This document shows positions 18,633-29,657 of a DNA stretch of 64,000 nucleotides, piece after piece. The notes below the pieces were generated by a model. That model saw only the letters and a list, made by a program, of their open reading frames with translations. It made no database searches and was not told the origin of the DNA. The DNA is taken from NCBI RefSeq assembly GCF_943736995.1, contig NZ_OX031157.1:372001-436000 (forward strand), written 5' to 3'. Numbering within the stretch: the stretch's first letter is position 1; every line of letters begins with the position of its first letter. The position numbers were made by a program, and so were the translations under genes. This DNA comes from Sporosarcina sp. Marseille-Q4943. Its GTDB lineage: Bacteria; Bacillota; Bacilli; Bacillales_A; Planococcaceae.

Positions 18633-18941
18633 TTAAACTGGCATTCTTATTATTTCTTGATAGGCTTCGATGACTTTATTCCGCACTTCCATTGTCGCAT
18701 TCAAAGCAATTGAAGCTTTTTGTGCGGTGATCATAACATTATGCAAATCAACATCTTCACCTAAAATGAGTTTCTGCGTCATTTTATCCGATTCGATCTG
18801 TTTGACGTTCACTTCCTGAATGGCATCTTTCAAAAATGTTCCGAAGCTTTTCTGCGACTCGTATGGCGTCGGCTGAATGCCCTGGCCTATCTTCAGCAAT
18901 CCGGCTGCATTTCCTGCCCCTTGTATAGATTGTATCGGCAT
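18633..18941 (-). CDS. fliE: FliE, flagellar basal body MS ring-rod adaptor
   Basis: The 102-residue protein ends with the conserved FliE block (DLHNVMITAQKASIALNATM, then VRNKVIEAYQEIIRMPV) and has the upstream FGTFLKDAIQEVNVKQIESD region. FliE links the MS ring to the proximal rod. It lies between flgC and fliF, as throughout Bacilli. Confidence 0.95.
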   Translation of the reverse strand: MPIQSIQGAGNAAGLLKIGQGIQPTPYESQKSFGTFLKDAIQEVNVKQIESDKMTQKLILGEDVDLHNVMITAQKASIALNATMEVRNKVIEAYQEIIRMPV

Positions 18942-18966
18942 CAGTCATCACTTCCCTTCCCGTTCA

Positions 18967-19428
18967 TCATTTCCCTATTTCAAGTGCTTTCATTAGCATC
19001 GCTTTGTTGGCATTTAATACTGTGACATTCGCTTCATATGACCTTGTCGCAGACATGAGATCGATCATTTCCCTTAATGGATCTACATTCGGCATTTGGA
19101 CATATCCTTCCTCATTCGCATCTGGATGCGTTGGGTCAAAAACAAGCTTGAACGGAGTTTCTACATCTTCCTGTATACGTGAAACTGTCACCCCATAGCC
19201 AACGGCACCCCTGTCCTGGCTCCCCATCGCTGCTTGCAGCATCGAAGAGAACCGTCCTTCCATCGGTTGAAAACTCACAGTCTTACGACGATATGGCTGC
19301 CATTCGCCATCTACCATCTTCCCTCGGGTCGTTTCAATATTTGCCATATTTGAGGAAATGACGTCCATCCTAAGGCGTTGTGCAGTCAGTGCCGATGCGG
19401 AAGTATTAAGGCTATGAAAAATCGACAT
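18967..19428 (-). CDS. flgC: FlgC, proximal rod protein
   Basis: The 153-residue rod protein carries the shared rod/hook N-terminal helix (MSIFHSLNTSASALTAQRLR, then DVISSNMANIETTR) and C-terminal helix (PLREMIDLMSATRSYEANVT, then VLNANKAMLMKALEIGK). FlgC with FlgB forms the proximal rod. Its start is 2 bases after the flgB stop. Confidence 0.96.
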   Translation of the reverse strand: MSIFHSLNTSASALTAQRLRMDVISSNMANIETTRGKMVDGEWQPYRRKTVSFQPMEGRFSSMLQAAMGSQDRGAVGYGVTVSRIQEDVETPFKLVFDPTHPDANEEGYVQMPNVDPLREMIDLMSATRSYEANVTVLNANKAMLMKALEIGK

Positions 19429-19430
19429 GA

Positions 19431-19823
19431 TTAACGTCCTCCTTTAATGACATTTTGAAGTGAGTTGAATTTACTGTTGAGGCGGTCGACCAACGCGTTA
19501 TAGTAAATCTGGTTCGCAGCAAGATCTGCCTGCTCTTTGTCCATGTCAACACCATTGCCATCTTGCCTATATTTGAAATTGGTATAATTGGCTATACCCG
19601 GTTTCGAAACTTTGGAAGCAAAATCAAAATGCAGTTCATTCGTCCGATAGGCATTGATCGGCTTGCTCTGAGCTTCATGCATCATTTGCTTAAAACTAAC
19701 ATGTTTCGACTTGTAATTCGGCGTGTCGACATTTGCTATATTTTGCGAAATAACTTTTCCTTTTGTTGATGAAAAATCCAAACCTCGCTCAAGCAGTGAA
19801 ATCGTTGATCCATAAATGTTCAT
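19431..19823 (-). CDS. flgB: FlgB, proximal rod protein; first gene of fla/che operon
   Basis: FlgB (130 aa) has the rod-protein N-terminus (FSSTKGKVISQNIANVDTPNYKSK, visible around 17-40) and the C-terminal LAANQIYYNALVDRLNSKFN. It is the promoter-proximal gene of the flagellar operon. The ATG follows AGAGGTGAAATAG. The putative promoter is at 19907-19936. Confidence 0.95.
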   Translation of the reverse strand: MNIYGSTISLLERGLDFSSTKGKVISQNIANVDTPNYKSKHVSFKQMMHEAQSKPINAYRTNELHFDFASKVSKPGIANYTNFKYRQDGNGVDMDKEQADLAANQIYYNALVDRLNSKFNSLQNVIKGGR

Positions 19824-19906
19824 TAATCTATTTCACCTCTAGTTTTATATTATTTTTATATGATAGATTGCATTTCTATAAAACTTTCAATGAAAACACA
19901 TATCTT

Positions 19907-19936
19907 ATTGTATCGGATTTTGGCGAACTTTGTCCA
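19907..19936 (-). promoter_or_regulatory. Putative σA-type promoter of the fla/che operon
   Basis: On the minus strand TGGACA (19931-19936) and TACAAT (19907-19912) are 18 bases apart, about 85 bases upstream of flgB and downstream of the codY terminator. The −10 overlaps TCCGATAC, which partly resembles the σD −10 element, but no TAAA −35 is in the right place. Only sequence resemblance supports it. Confidence 0.5.
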
Positions 19937-20075
19937 TCATATTAATCCAAATAGAATTAGTACAAAACAACCCTTTTACATTCATACAAACCGCATGTTT
20001 ATAGTTCTTAGGACTAATTTCACAACATAGCAATTTGGCATCAATCATCCGAAGACAACTTACTCATTCCTTCCC

Positions 20076-20117
20076 ATAAAAATAACACTTCGGCAAAATT
20101 TTCAGCCGAAGTGTTAT
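20076..20117 (-). terminator. Rho-independent terminator after codY
   Basis: A 13-base perfect stem (ATAACACTTCGGC / GCCGAAGTGTTAT) with a TGAAAATTTT loop is followed on the minus strand by TTTTTA. It begins 7 bases after the codY stop and separates the codY operon from the flagellar operon. The remaining intergenic DNA to 19937 shows nothing else clear. Confidence 0.9.
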
Positions 20118-20123
20118 GAGTGA

Positions 20124-20900
20124 TTAATTCTTTTGGTTTTCAAGTTCCTCAAGGAATTTGCTGTTCAATACTTTAATGTATGTGCCTTTCATACCAAGTG
20201 AACGGGATTCGATCACACCGGCACTTTCAAGTTTACGCAAAGCATTGACGATAACGGAGCGTGTAATTCCTACACGGTCAGCAATTTTGGAAGCAACTAG
20301 TAGACCTTCATTGCCATCAAGCTCTTTGAAGATGTGTTCAATCGCTTCGTGTTCACTGTAGGACAATGAATTGATAGCCATTTGAACTACAGCTTTGCTA
20401 CGTGCTTCCACTTCGATTTCCTCAGCTTTTTCACGTAGGATTTCCATACCAACTACAGTAGCGCCATACTCAGCAAGGATAAGATCATCCTCTGTGAACT
20501 TTTCTTTTAGGCGAGCAAGGACAAGCGTTCCAAGTCGCTCGCCACCACCGATGATCGGAACAACTGTCGTCAAGCCGTCTTTGAATAGTTCACGTTCCTC
20601 TTCAGGGAATACTGTGTAATCACTGTATACATCAATATTTGAAGACGTTTCATTCACTTCGAAAAGTTTTTTTGTGTACTCTTCAGGGAACTTACGGTCT
20701 TGGAACATCTTTTTCATACGCTCGTTCTCAATTTGTTGGTGAATTTCAAGGCCAAGCAATTTCCCTTTTCTGCTGACGATGAATGCGTTACATTCGATGA
20801 CCATGCTCAATTTTTCAGCCATCTCTTTAAAGTTTACAGGCTTCCCTGCTGTTTCTTGCAACATTGCATTAATTTTTCTTGTTTTTGATAATAAAGACAT
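20124..20900 (-). CDS. codY: CodY, GTP/branched-chain amino acid-responsive repressor
   Basis: CodY is the global nutrient regulator of Firmicutes. The 258-residue protein has an N-terminal GAF domain (~1-155, with [20 protein letters not shown]) and a C-terminal winged helix ([20 protein letters not shown], then [20 protein letters not shown]). Length equals that of B. subtilis CodY to within a residue. A strong ribosome site (TAGGAGGAAG) precedes the ATG. It is last in the xerC-hslV-hslU-codY cluster. Confidence 0.98.
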   Translation of the reverse strand: MSLLSKTRKINAMLQETAGKPVNFKEMAEKLSMVIECNAFIVSRKGKLLGLEIHQQIENERMKKMFQDRKFPEEYTKKLFEVNETSSNIDVYSDYTVFPEEERELFKDGLTTVVPIIGGGERLGTLVLARLKEKFTEDDLILAEYGATVVGMEILREKAEEIEVEARSKAVVQMAINSLSYSEHEAIEHIFKELDGNEGLLVASKIADRVGITRSVIVNALRKLESAGVIESRSLGMKGTYIKVLNSKFLEELENQKN

Positions 20901-20982
20901 TATTACTTCCTCCTAATAGTTCCATTGGTATTTAAGAATATTCTAAAGCTTTTTAATCATTAAATAAACTAATACGTGTTCA

Positions 20983-22386
20983 TTATAAGATAAAATGTGA
21001 CAAATCTTTGTTTTTTACGATGTTTTTCAACTTATCATCGACATATGCCACAGTAATCTTAATCGATGACGGTCCGATTTCCGCAGCTTCATACGATAAC
21101 TCTTCAAGTAATTTCTCCAGTATCGTATGCAACCGTCTTGCGCCGATGTTTTCGGTGTTATCATTCACATCAAATGCAATTTCCGCAACCCTGTCGATTG
21201 CTTCATCCGAAAACTCAATTTCGACATTTTCCGTTGCCAACAATTTTTCGTATTGCTTGATCAACGAAAAATCGGGTTCTTTCAAAATCCGGACGAAGTC
21301 ATCCTTCGTAAGCTTTTCAAGTTCAACCCGAATCGGGAAGCGGCCCTGCAGCTCCGGGATGATATCCGAAGGCTTTGACATATGGAAAGCGCCAGCCGCT
21401 ATGAATAGGATGAAATCCGTCTTCACAGGACCATATTTAGTCGTCACCGTTGAGCCTTCCACGATAGGCAATATGTCTCGTTGAACACCTTCCCGAGAAA
21501 CATCTGCAGAAGATCCGCCGCTATTGCCCCGACTAGCTATTTTATCCATTTCATCAATGAAGATGATTCCGGACTGCTCCGTCAGCTCAACCGACCTTCT
21601 TGAAATTTCATCATGATCGATCAGTTTATCTGCTTCCTCGGCTTGAAGGATCTTTCTCGCTTCCTTCACCTTCATTTTGCGCTTCGTCATCTTTTTCGGC
21701 ATTAAAGAAGATAATGCGTCCTGCATGCTTGCACCCATTTGTTCCATTCCCGAACCTTGCAGTGCATCAAACATGGACGGCTGTTGAGAAGAAACTTCAA
21801 CCGTAATCGATTGATCCTCCAATTCACCAGCTGCGAGACGACGGGCGATTTCAGACCGTTTTTGGCGAATGTCATCCGCTTCCTCGGGACTTTTATCATC
21901 CTCATCGGCCTTTTGTCCAAAAAGCATTTCAAAAGGATTTTGCATATTGACTTTGCGCTTTCTTTCAGGAACGAGCAATTCAACGAGCCGCTCCTCAGCA
22001 AGCTTTTCCGCTTGGCCTTTGACAGATTCGCGCATTTCCTCACGAACGATGCGGACCGCCGATTCAGTGAGATCTCTCACCATCGATTCGACGTCTCTGC
22101 CGACATATCCGACTTCAGTAAACTTTGTCGCTTCCACTTTGACGAAAGGGGCATTGACGAGCCTTGCGATCCTTCTCGCAATTTCGGTCTTTCCAACCCC
22201 TGTCGGTCCGATCATTAGGATGTTTTTAGGAATGATCTCCCTCTTTTCATCATCTGTCAAAAGGCTTCTTCTATACCTATTTCGGATAGCTACGGCAACT
22301 GCCCTCTTTGCAGCATTCTGTCCTACGATATATCGATCCAAGTAAGCGGTTAACTCGCGGGGGGTCAATTCCTGTTTTTTATTCAT
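20983..22386 (-). CDS. hslU: HslU/ClpY, ATPase subunit of the HslUV protease
   Basis: HslU is the AAA+ unfoldase that feeds the HslV peptidase. The 467-residue protein has the P-loop GPTGVGKT at 60-67, the pore-type motif [14 protein letters not shown] near 93, Walker [12 protein letters not shown], and a family C-terminus ending DLSHFIL that docks into HslV. An acidic/Gln-rich insertion domain lies around 140-240. The start overlaps the hslV stop by 4 bases (ATGA). Confidence 0.97.
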   Translation of the reverse strand: MNKKQELTPRELTAYLDRYIVGQNAAKRAVAVAIRNRYRRSLLTDDEKREIIPKNILMIGPTGVGKTEIARRIARLVNAPFVKVEATKFTEVGYVGRDVESMVRDLTESAVRIVREEMRESVKGQAEKLAEERLVELLVPERKRKVNMQNPFEMLFGQKADEDDKSPEEADDIRQKRSEIARRLAAGELEDQSITVEVSSQQPSMFDALQGSGMEQMGASMQDALSSLMPKKMTKRKMKVKEARKILQAEEADKLIDHDEISRRSVELTEQSGIIFIDEMDKIASRGNSGGSSADVSREGVQRDILPIVEGSTVTTKYGPVKTDFILFIAAGAFHMSKPSDIIPELQGRFPIRVELEKLTKDDFVRILKEPDFSLIKQYEKLLATENVEIEFSDEAIDRVAEIAFDVNDNTENIGARRLHTILEKLLEELSYEAAEIGPSSIKITVAYVDDKLKNIVKNKDLSHFIL

Positions 22387-22925
22387 TCGAGTACCTCCAC
22401 AATTATCCGGTCATTTGTGTAGACACATAGGTCAGCGGCTGTCTCAAGCGCAGCCTTGGCAATCTGCTCGGCGGTAAGTGAATCGCCGCTATATTTTTTC
22501 AGTGCGCGTCCTGCTGCTAGTGCATAGTTCCCGCCTGATCCGATTGCAAGCACCCCGTCATCCGGTTCAATCACTTCACCGGTTCCCGAAACGAGCAGAA
22601 GCCGATCTCTGTCAGCGACAAGCAGCATCGCTTCCAACTTCCTTAATACCCTGTCGCCTCGCCACTCTTTTGCAAGCTCAACAGCAGCGCGTTCCAAGTT
22701 GCCGTTGAACTCACCTAGCTTGCCCTCAAACAACTCAAAAAGGGTAAACGCATCGGCTACCGATCCTGCAAATCCAGCTATTATTTTACCGCCAAAAAGC
22801 CTTCGTACTTTTTTAGCGGTATGCTTCATGACAACAGATTCTCCCATTGTCACTTGTCCGTCACCCGACATCGCACTAACACCATTGTGCCGGATGGCAA
22901 AAATAGTTGTAGAATGAAATTCCAT
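22383..22925 (-). CDS. hslV: HslV/ClpQ, peptidase subunit of the HslUV protease
   Basis: HslV is a proteasome β-like N-terminal nucleophile hydrolase. The 180-residue protein has family blocks [37 protein letters not shown] and [17 protein letters not shown]. The N-terminus is [13 protein letters not shown]. Unlike B. subtilis CodW it has no Ser at position 2, and the Thr pair aligning with the E. coli nucleophile is at 6-7, so a short leader would have to be removed. The start is fixed by AGGAGG eight bases upstream. Confidence 0.96.
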   Translation of the reverse strand: MEFHSTTIFAIRHNGVSAMSGDGQVTMGESVVMKHTAKKVRRLFGGKIIAGFAGSVADAFTLFELFEGKLGEFNGNLERAAVELAKEWRGDRVLRKLEAMLLVADRDRLLLVSGTGEVIEPDDGVLAIGSGGNYALAAGRALKKYSGDSLTAEQIAKAALETAADLCVYTNDRIIVEVLE

Positions 22926-22937
22926 CAGTTCATCCTC

Positions 22938-23864
22938 CTAAGCCCGCGGATGTGTTTTCATATACGTCTTCCGTAAATGCTCTTTAGTGATATGCGTATA
23001 CACCTGTGTCGAAGATAAATGACTATGGCCGAGCAATTCTTGTACAGTTCTCATATCTGCGCCGTTCGACAGCAAATGCGTCGCAAAGGAATGGCGGATC
23101 ATGTGCGGATAAATCTTCCCGTGGATGGCCGCTTCCTCCATCATCGCATTCAGCACATGACGGACACCCCTGTCCGTGATCGGATCACCACGTAAATTGA
23201 CAAACAGTGATTGATGACTTTTCTTCTTCATTAGAATAGGACGACTCTTCTCCATATAAGATTCAAGTGCATCCTGGGCGAAACTTCCGAATGGAACGTA
23301 GCGCTCTTTTCTGCCTTTCCCCATCACTTTGACGATGCCGAGGGAATTATCGACATCGCCCAATTCAATGGATGTCAGCTCACTTACCCGGATTCCGGTG
23401 GCGTAAAGCAGTTCGAGAAGAGCTTGATTACGTAATGATTTCGGATCTTCACCAACGCAAGTTTCAAAGAGCGACTCCAATTCCTTTTCATAAAAAAAAG
23501 CCGGAAGCCGCTCTTCCTTCTTTGGATGATGCAATAATCGGAATGCATTATCATTTATCCCGAATCGAGCATTGCCAAACTTATAAAAAGATCGAATCGA
23601 TGAAATCTTCCTTGAGATTGTTTTCCTTGCTAATTCTTTGTCATACAGTCTTGTTATATACAATCGTGCTTCAGGATATTCGACATCATTTAGATCAGCA
23701 ATCCCTTCTTGGGATAAAAAGGAGAAGAACTCGTGAATGTCATTGCTGTATTCCGAAACTGTCCGGGATGAATAGTTCTTTTCCAGGCGTATGTAGGATA
23801 TGTATTCGTCTAGAACAGCATCTGGATCAATACGTTGCAAGTGCTTCACCCCCATATGAATCAC
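22938..23864 (-). CDS. xerC: Tyrosine recombinase XerC/CodV
   Basis: XerC with XerD resolves chromosome dimers at dif. The protein has an N-terminal SAM-like core-binding domain (DEYISYIRLEKNYSSRTVSE) and a catalytic domain. That domain carries the Arg of ATGIRVSELTSIEL, a Lys in VMGKGRKERYVPFG, HMIRHSFATHLL (His-x-x-Arg), the HSHLSSTQVYTH segment with the His and the Tyr nucleophile. The first codon is GTG at 23864; an in-frame ATG at 23855 is also possible. It heads the hslV-hslU-codY cluster. Confidence 0.95.
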   Translation of the reverse strand: MIHMGVKHLQRIDPDAVLDEYISYIRLEKNYSSRTVSEYSNDIHEFFSFLSQEGIADLNDVEYPEARLYITRLYDKELARKTISRKISSIRSFYKFGNARFGINDNAFRLLHHPKKEERLPAFFYEKELESLFETCVGEDPKSLRNQALLELLYATGIRVSELTSIELGDVDNSLGIVKVMGKGRKERYVPFGSFAQDALESYMEKSRPILMKKKSHQSLFVNLRGDPITDRGVRHVLNAMMEEAAIHGKIYPHMIRHSFATHLLSNGADMRTVQELLGHSHLSSTQVYTHITKEHLRKTYMKTHPRA

Positions 23865-24135
23865 TCTGTCAATTATAGCAAGATTGGGACATGTTTGAAT
23901 AGTGGTTATTTTTTCTTTTTTTCAATCCGCATATTATCGTCACTCATTAATCGAATAGGAGGACTAATCCGGAAATTCAAAAGTCATCCACGATTCACTA
24001 TAACGTAAATTATATTGTTACGGCAACAAAATCGCCTTAGGTTGTCTGACCTCTACTGTAAATTTGGACACATAATGTTCATTTTTTAGGAAATGCACCT
24101 TCGGATTGCCGTATAGGAGGCGTACCAAAGGCGTT
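23865..24135. other. Intergenic region between trmFO terminator and xerC
   Basis: About 270 bases without a credible reading frame. AT-rich, with several TATAAT-like hexamers on the minus strand (for example 23872-23877 and near 24010), none with a good −35 at the right distance. The xerC promoter is probably here, but I cannot place it. Confidence 0.4.
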
Positions 24136-24177
24136 AAAAAGCTGCACGATGCGGATTTAATCCGTCATGTGCAGCTT
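24136..24177 (-). terminator. Rho-independent terminator after trmFO
   Basis: AAGCTGCAC pairs with GTGCAGCTT, with an inner GCGGATT/AATCCG extension, forming a long hairpin directly after the trmFO stop. On the minus strand it is followed by TTTTTAACG. It separates trmFO from the xerC cluster. Confidence 0.9.
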
Positions 24178-24182
24178 GCACT

Positions 24183-25502
24183 TTATACGAGTACCGCCGA
24201 TTGAAATTGCTCTAACGCTTTGAATGCACGTTCAGCATGTTTCTCTGCCCGTTCGACTTTGGACTTGATTCGCTCGCCTAATTCTGGGAACAGTCCAAAA
24301 TTGATATTCATCGGTTGGAAGTTTTTGGAGTCGGCTTCAGTAATATATCTAGCCATACTTCCTAACGCGGTCTCTTCGGGAAATTGGATCGGCTCTTTGC
24401 CCAATGCCAAGTTTGCAGCATTGATTCCGGCAATCAAACCGGAGCCGGCCGATTCTACATATCCTTCGACACCAGTCATTTGACCTGCAAAAAAGATATT
24501 ACTATTCTCTCTAAGTTGATACGTTGAGTTCAGGACACGCGGTGAGTTGATGAATGTATTTCGGTGCATGACCCCGTACCTGACGATTTCAACATTTTCA
24601 AGACCTGGTATTAATCGAAGCACCTCTTTTTGTGCTCCCCATTTCATATGCGTCTGGAATCCGACAATGTTATATAACGTGCCTGCAGCATCATCTTGTC
24701 GCAATTGGACGACCGCTTTCGGGCGTTTGCCTGTTTTCGGATCTTCCAATCCGACCGGCTTCATCGGTCCGAATAAGAGAGTTTTCTCTCCACGGCGGGC
24801 CATCACTTCAACCGGCATGCATGCTTCGAAATACACTTCCTTCTCAAATTCCTTCAAAGGAGCCACTTCCGCATTGATCAGTGCTTCATGGAATCGTTTA
24901 AATTCCTCTTCATTCATCGGGCAATTCAAATAGGCGGCCTCAGCTTTATCATATCTAGACTTCAAATATACTTTATCCATATCGATGGAGTCCTTCTCCA
25001 CAATCGGAGCTGCAGCATCGTAGAAATATAGATATTCCTCGCCTGTTAATTTTCGGATTCGCTCCGCCAATGCCGGTGATGTCAACGGTCCGGTTGCAAT
25101 GACTGTAATTCCTTCCATCATCCCGTCCAAGTCCGTCACTTCTTCATTGATGACTTCAATTAACGGGTGGTTTCTGATCTTATCTGTCACATTGCCCGCA
25201 AATTCGTGGCGATCGACTGCTAGTGCTCCTCCAGCTGGGACAGCGCATGTGTCAGCGGCGCTAATGATGAGGGAGTTGAGCCTGCGCATCTCTTCCTTAA
25301 TAACCCCCACCGCATTCGTCAAGTTGTTCGCTCTCAAAGAGTTGCTGCAGACGAGTTCCGCAAACTTATCAGTATGATGAGCGGGTGTCTGCTTCACCGG
25401 TCTCATTTCATATAAACGGACTTGAACTCCGCGGGAGGCGATTTGCCAAGCTGCCTCACTTCCCGCAAGTCCCGCTCCGATGACGTTTACGATTGGTGTC
25501 AT
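24183..25502 (-). CDS. trmFO: TrmFO, folate-dependent tRNA m5U54 methyltransferase
   Basis: TrmFO (formerly Gid) methylates U54 in the tRNA T-loop using methylenetetrahydrofolate and FAD. The 439-residue protein starts with the FAD-binding motif [20 protein letters not shown] and carries family blocks [40 protein letters not shown] and [20 protein letters not shown]. Length is normal. It follows topA by 24 bases, as in B. subtilis, and is probably co-transcribed with it. Confidence 0.97.
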   Translation of the reverse strand: MTPIVNVIGAGLAGSEAAWQIASRGVQVRLYEMRPVKQTPAHHTDKFAELVCSNSLRANNLTNAVGVIKEEMRRLNSLIISAADTCAVPAGGALAVDRHEFAGNVTDKIRNHPLIEVINEEVTDLDGMMEGITVIATGPLTSPALAERIRKLTGEEYLYFYDAAAPIVEKDSIDMDKVYLKSRYDKAEAAYLNCPMNEEEFKRFHEALINAEVAPLKEFEKEVYFEACMPVEVMARRGEKTLLFGPMKPVGLEDPKTGKRPKAVVQLRQDDAAGTLYNIVGFQTHMKWGAQKEVLRLIPGLENVEIVRYGVMHRNTFINSPRVLNSTYQLRENSNIFFAGQMTGVEGYVESAGSGLIAGINAANLALGKEPIQFPEETALGSMARYITEADSKNFQPMNINFGLFPELGERIKSKVERAEKHAERAFKALEQFQSAVLV

Positions 25503-25526
25503 TCAGCCAACCTCTTTTCCATCTTC

Positions 25527-27608
25527 TTATTCTTGTGCATCTTCTTTGTAGTCACATTCCGTACATTGAATTTGCACACCTTTTTTCAGCCTTTTTTCAA
25601 CTAATGTATTTTGACATTTCGGGCAAGGTCTAGCTATCGGTTTATCCCAAGATACATATTCACACTCAGGATATCTGTCACAGCCATAGAAAATCCGTTT
25701 CGTTTTGCTCTTCCTCTCGACGACCTGCCCTTCTTTACATGACGGGCAAGTGACACCAATCGGCTTGATGATTGCTTTTGTATTTCGGCAATCCGGGAAA
25801 TTCGAGCAAGCCATGAATTTTCCATATCGGCCCATCTTAAATACCATAGGCGAACCGCATTTCTCACAATCTTCGCCGGCTGGCTCGTCCTTGATCTCAA
25901 TTTTCTCCATCTCTTCGTCAGCGACTTTTACGTGCTTCTCAAATTCTTTATAAAATTCATCGATGACTTGGACCCATTGGATTTCCCCTTCTTCGACATT
26001 GTCAAGATTCTTCTCCATTTCGGCAGTGAATTCGATATTGATAATGTCAGGGAAGTATTGGTTCACCGCTTGATGGACGATTTCTCCTAGTTCTGTCGGA
26101 ACGAACCGTTTGGCGTCCAACGTGACGTACCCTCTTTTTTGAATCGTATCTAGAGTAGGCGCATATGTTGACGGTCGTCCGATCCCAAGCTCTTCAAGCG
26201 TCTTGACAAGACGTGCTTCCGAATATCTTGGAGGCGGTTGCGTGAAGTGCTGCTTCGGATCAATATCGCTCCCTTTCACGTGCTCCCCTTTTTCAAGCGG
26301 CGGCAGGATACGGTCCTTTTCCTCTTCCTGATCATCTTCTCCTTCGATATAGACTTTCATGAAGCCTGGAAATTTAACTTCTGAACCGGTTGCCCTGAAT
26401 TTGATTTCGCCATTCATAAGATCCGCTGTGACAGTATCAAGCACTGCAGGAGCCATCTGACTGGCAACAAATCGTTCCCATATCAATTTATATAGTCTGA
26501 GCTGATCACGTGTTAAAAACGCTTTCATCGCTTCAGGCGGCCTCATGACGGACGTCGGTCTTACCGCTTCATGCGCGTCTTGCGTATTAGCCGATTCCTT
26601 CGCCTTTGCTTTTGCCTTGGACGTGGCGATGAACTCCTTGCCATACATCTTTTCGATAAAGGAAAACGCTTCATCCTTGGCACTTTCTGAAATCCGCGTG
26701 GAATCCGTTCTCATATACGTTATGAGACCGACAATGCCCTCTTTACCGATATTGATCCCTTCGTAAAGCTGTTGGGCAAGCATCATCGTTTTTCGAGCAC
26801 GGAAATTCAATTTCCGAGCCGCTTCCTGTTGCAAAGAAGATGTTGTAAATGGAGGTGCAGGATTCCTTCTTCTTTCCTTTTTGACGACATTGACGATTTC
26901 AAATTCATCGCCGGACATCTTGGATAGGACTTCATCGACTTGCTGTTTATTTTCCAGCTTCAATTTCTTCGACGCATCGCCATAGAAAGAAGCCTCGAAT
27001 GTTTTTCCATCTTTGCTGAACCGTCCGACAATGCTCCAATATTCTTCCGGTATGAATGCCTTTATTTCATTCTCCCGGTCAATGATCAATCGCAAAGCGA
27101 CCGATTGCACACGCCCGGCGGACAATCCCTTCTTCACTTTCTTCCAAAGGATCGGGCTAATATTATAGCCTACGAGTCTATCCAATATCCTTCTAGCCTG
27201 TTGGGCATCCACCCGATTCATATCGATCGGCCTTGGGCTTTTGAATGATTCCTTTATGGCATCCTTCGTGATTTCATTGAAAACGACACGGCAATCCGAA
27301 TTGATGTCTACACCCAATTGATGTGCCAAATGCCACGCAATTGCTTCCCCTTCCCTGTCGGGGTCAGCCGCGAGAAAGATTTTCTTCGCTTTTTTCGCAT
27401 CTTTTTTCAATTCTTGTAGAATAGGACCTTTTCCGCGTATCGTGATGTATTTCGGTTCATAATTATTTTCTGTGTCCACGCCCATCTGACTGCGCGGTAA
27501 ATCTCTTAAATGTCCGATGGATGCACGGACCTTATACTTTTTCCCTAAATAACGCTCAATTGTTTTCGCCTTGGCGGGCGACTCAACAATTACTAAATAA
27601 TCTGCCAT
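25527..27608 (-). CDS. topA: TopA, DNA topoisomerase I
   Basis: Type IA topoisomerase that relaxes negative supercoils. The TOPRIM domain is N-terminal ([20 protein letters not shown], then [16 protein letters not shown]). The catalytic tyrosine is Y298 in [13 protein letters not shown]. Three C-terminal four-cysteine zinc ribbons are visible (CEKC...CSNFPDC, CPSC...CDRYPEC, CPKC...CTEC). The 693-residue length matches B. subtilis TopA. The 173-base gap to dprA holds a weak hairpin (about 27750-27770) and a probable topA promoter that I cannot fix. Confidence 0.98.
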   Translation of the reverse strand: MADYLVIVESPAKAKTIERYLGKKYKVRASIGHLRDLPRSQMGVDTENNYEPKYITIRGKGPILQELKKDAKKAKKIFLAADPDREGEAIAWHLAHQLGVDINSDCRVVFNEITKDAIKESFKSPRPIDMNRVDAQQARRILDRLVGYNISPILWKKVKKGLSAGRVQSVALRLIIDRENEIKAFIPEEYWSIVGRFSKDGKTFEASFYGDASKKLKLENKQQVDEVLSKMSGDEFEIVNVVKKERRRNPAPPFTTSSLQQEAARKLNFRARKTMMLAQQLYEGINIGKEGIVGLITYMRTDSTRISESAKDEAFSFIEKMYGKEFIATSKAKAKAKESANTQDAHEAVRPTSVMRPPEAMKAFLTRDQLRLYKLIWERFVASQMAPAVLDTVTADLMNGEIKFRATGSEVKFPGFMKVYIEGEDDQEEEKDRILPPLEKGEHVKGSDIDPKQHFTQPPPRYSEARLVKTLEELGIGRPSTYAPTLDTIQKRGYVTLDAKRFVPTELGEIVHQAVNQYFPDIINIEFTAEMEKNLDNVEEGEIQWVQVIDEFYKEFEKHVKVADEEMEKIEIKDEPAGEDCEKCGSPMVFKMGRYGKFMACSNFPDCRNTKAIIKPIGVTCPSCKEGQVVERKSKTKRIFYGCDRYPECEYVSWDKPIARPCPKCQNTLVEKRLKKGVQIQCTECDYKEDAQE

Positions 27609-27781
27609 TTTTCATGTTCCTCCTCATAGAGGTTCCCTTTTTACTTATCTGTTGGGCATGCTCTTATTATTCTAGCCCATTTCAGATCCGGTGTATCCGG
27701 ATGTAAAAGAATATCTGTTGCAAAATGTATAACAGATTTCATTTAAAATCAACCTTTTCAATAAAAGGGATGTTTTTCCCT

Positions 27782-28666
27782 CTATAGGAATGAGCTGTTT
27801 TCAAGCGCCTGAAAGCCGTTCCAGATAGGTTTTGCACCTTGTTCAATCAATTTATTCGGCCCAAGTGATAAAGACGATGTGATTGGGCCAGGAACTGCAT
27901 ATATAGCCTTCCCATGCTCGAGCGCATGATCGACAGTGCTCATCGTTCCACTCTTTTCTTCCGATTCTGTAATGATGACAGACTCCGACAAGCCACTGAT
28001 AATTCTGTTCCTCATCGGAAATGTCCATCTGGCAGGTCTCATATAAGGAGGATATTCCGTCAGCAACAAATGATGTTCAGCCAGTTTTTCCGCGAGGCCT
28101 CTGTTTTCGTACGGATATAAATGGAATAGCCCATGTCCAAGGACAGCAATCGTTTTTCCGCCAAAATGGATGGCCGACTCATGCGCCATCGTGTCCGCTC
28201 CTTTCGCAAGGCCGGAAACGATCACAGCTCCACGATCGACAAGAGGCGGAACGATGAATGAAAGCGCTCTCTTTGAATAGTCGGTCGCTTTTCGGGAGCC
28301 GATAATTGCAACTTTCATAGATGCATCCAAAATTGTTGGATCACCTTTCACATAAAGGACGGTTGGAGGGTCTACAAGCCATTTCAACGGCTTCGGGTAA
28401 GCCAGGTTCGTAATAGGTATAGGGATGATGTTCTCTCGATGATAAAGAAGAGTAAAAGGGGTTTGTTCGTGTTGTTGAAGCTGTTCATTCAGGCGGGCTG
28501 CTTTTTGTTCGGGGATTTGCAGCAGTCTTCCTAGATTGTCTGTACCATAATTGAACAGGTTGCGAAGATCGGGGTCCATCTTCAATAGTTCTGCCATTTT
28601 ATTAAATGGGACGGGATATACATAATGCAATGCTAGTAGCCTTCTGTCGACGTCAGTCAGTTTCAC
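27782..28666 (-). CDS. dprA: DprA/Smf, DNA-processing protein
   Basis: DprA loads RecA onto incoming single-stranded DNA during natural transformation. The 294-residue protein has an N-terminal helical region and the Rossmann-like DprA domain: VAIIGSRKATDYSKRA (~118-133), VSGLAKGADTMAHESAI, GHGLFHLYPYENR and SEKSGTM-type SEEKSGTMSTVDHALEHG. There is no extra C-terminal winged helix. The start is GTG, six bases after GGAGG. It stands alone between the sucCD terminator and topA. Confidence 0.95.
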   Translation of the reverse strand: MKLTDVDRRLLALHYVYPVPFNKMAELLKMDPDLRNLFNYGTDNLGRLLQIPEQKAARLNEQLQQHEQTPFTLLYHRENIIPIPITNLAYPKPLKWLVDPPTVLYVKGDPTILDASMKVAIIGSRKATDYSKRALSFIVPPLVDRGAVIVSGLAKGADTMAHESAIHFGGKTIAVLGHGLFHLYPYENRGLAEKLAEHHLLLTEYPPYMRPARWTFPMRNRIISGLSESVIITESEEKSGTMSTVDHALEHGKAIYAVPGPITSSLSLGPNKLIEQGAKPIWNGFQALENSSFL

Positions 28667-28697
28667 GTCATTCCTCCTTCAATTCAAAAGTATGAAA

Positions 28698-28730
28698 AGA
28701 ACAGCATGCAGTGTACACTGCATGCCGTAC
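28698..28730 (-). terminator. Terminator after sucD with 22-bp perfect palindrome
   Basis: A perfect palindrome (GCATGCAGTGT/ACACTGCATGC, 28704-28725) lies between the sucD stop and dprA. On the minus strand it is followed by TGTTCTTTTC. The stem has almost no loop, so the RNA would open a few central pairs. The most likely role is termination of sucCD. Confidence 0.75.
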
Positions 28731-28736
28731 TGATTC

Positions 28737-29639
28737 TTAATGAGTTTTACATTTTTCGTAAAGCCCTTTATCCTTGAGGACTTTGATAAGCGTTTCACCG
28801 ATAACCGATGGCGTGTCAGCTACTTCGATTCCTGCAGCGTTCATCGCCTTGATTTTTTCAGCAGCTGTACCTTTACCGCCGGAAATGATTGCGCCAGCAT
28901 GGCCCATACGTTTTCCTGGAGGCGCAGTTTGACCGCCGATGAAGCCGACAACAGGTTTCGTCATGTTCGCTTCCACCCATTCAGCAGCTTCTTCTTCTGC
29001 CGTACCGCCGATTTCACCGATCATGACGACCGCATATGTTTCCGGATCTTCGTTGAATTCTTTTAGTACGTCGATGAAGTCTGTCCCATTTACAGGGTCT
29101 CCGCCAATTCCGACAGCAGTCGTTTGGCCGATGCCTGCTTGAGAGAGCTGATGAACAGCTTCATACGTTAATGTTCCTGAACGTGATACGACGCCTACAT
29201 GGCCTTTTGTATGGATGTAGCCAGGCATGATGCCGATTTTACACTCATCGGATGTGATAACGCCCGGGCAGTTCGGTCCGACTAGGCGTGTTTTCTTGCC
29301 TTCCATATAGCGTTTCACTTTCACCATGTCCAGAACCGGAATATGTTCTGTAATGCAGATTGCCATATCCAATTCAGCATCGACAGCTTCCAAAATTGCA
29401 TCTGCTGCAAACGGAGCCGGAACGTAGATGACGGAAACGTTAGCACCTGTAGCTTTTACAGCTTCTTCAACCGTATTGAAGACAGGTACTCCTTCAACTT
29501 CTGTTCCGCCTTTGCCCGGTGTTACACCGCCGACGATTTTTGTACCATACTCAAGCATCTGTTTCGTATGGAAAAGTGCAGTTGAGCCTGTAATACCTTG
29601 TACAATCACTTTTGTATCTTTATTAATATAAATTGCCAT
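28737..29639 (-). CDS. sucD: SucD, succinyl-CoA synthetase α subunit
   Basis: The α subunit of the TCA-cycle enzyme that converts succinyl-CoA to succinate with nucleotide formation. The 300-residue protein shows the CoA-binding N-terminus ([19 protein letters not shown]), the family block [20 protein letters not shown] and the phosphorylated histidine H247 in [14 protein letters not shown]. It is 18 bases downstream of sucC. Confidence 0.98.
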   Translation of the reverse strand: MAIYINKDTKVIVQGITGSTALFHTKQMLEYGTKIVGGVTPGKGGTEVEGVPVFNTVEEAVKATGANVSVIYVPAPFAADAILEAVDAELDMAICITEHIPVLDMVKVKRYMEGKKTRLVGPNCPGVITSDECKIGIMPGYIHTKGHVGVVSRSGTLTYEAVHQLSQAGIGQTTAVGIGGDPVNGTDFIDVLKEFNEDPETYAVVMIGEIGGTAEEEAAEWVEANMTKPVVGFIGGQTAPPGKRMGHAGAIISGGKGTAAEKIKAMNAAGIEVADTPSVIGETLIKVLKDKGLYEKCKTH

Positions 29640-29657
29640 CGTTTGTCCCTGCCTTTC

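Noticed and set aside
23865..24135. Riboswitch or T-box upstream of xerC
   Set aside because: No conserved core, no terminator/antiterminator pair close to xerC; the only strong hairpin belongs to trmFO.
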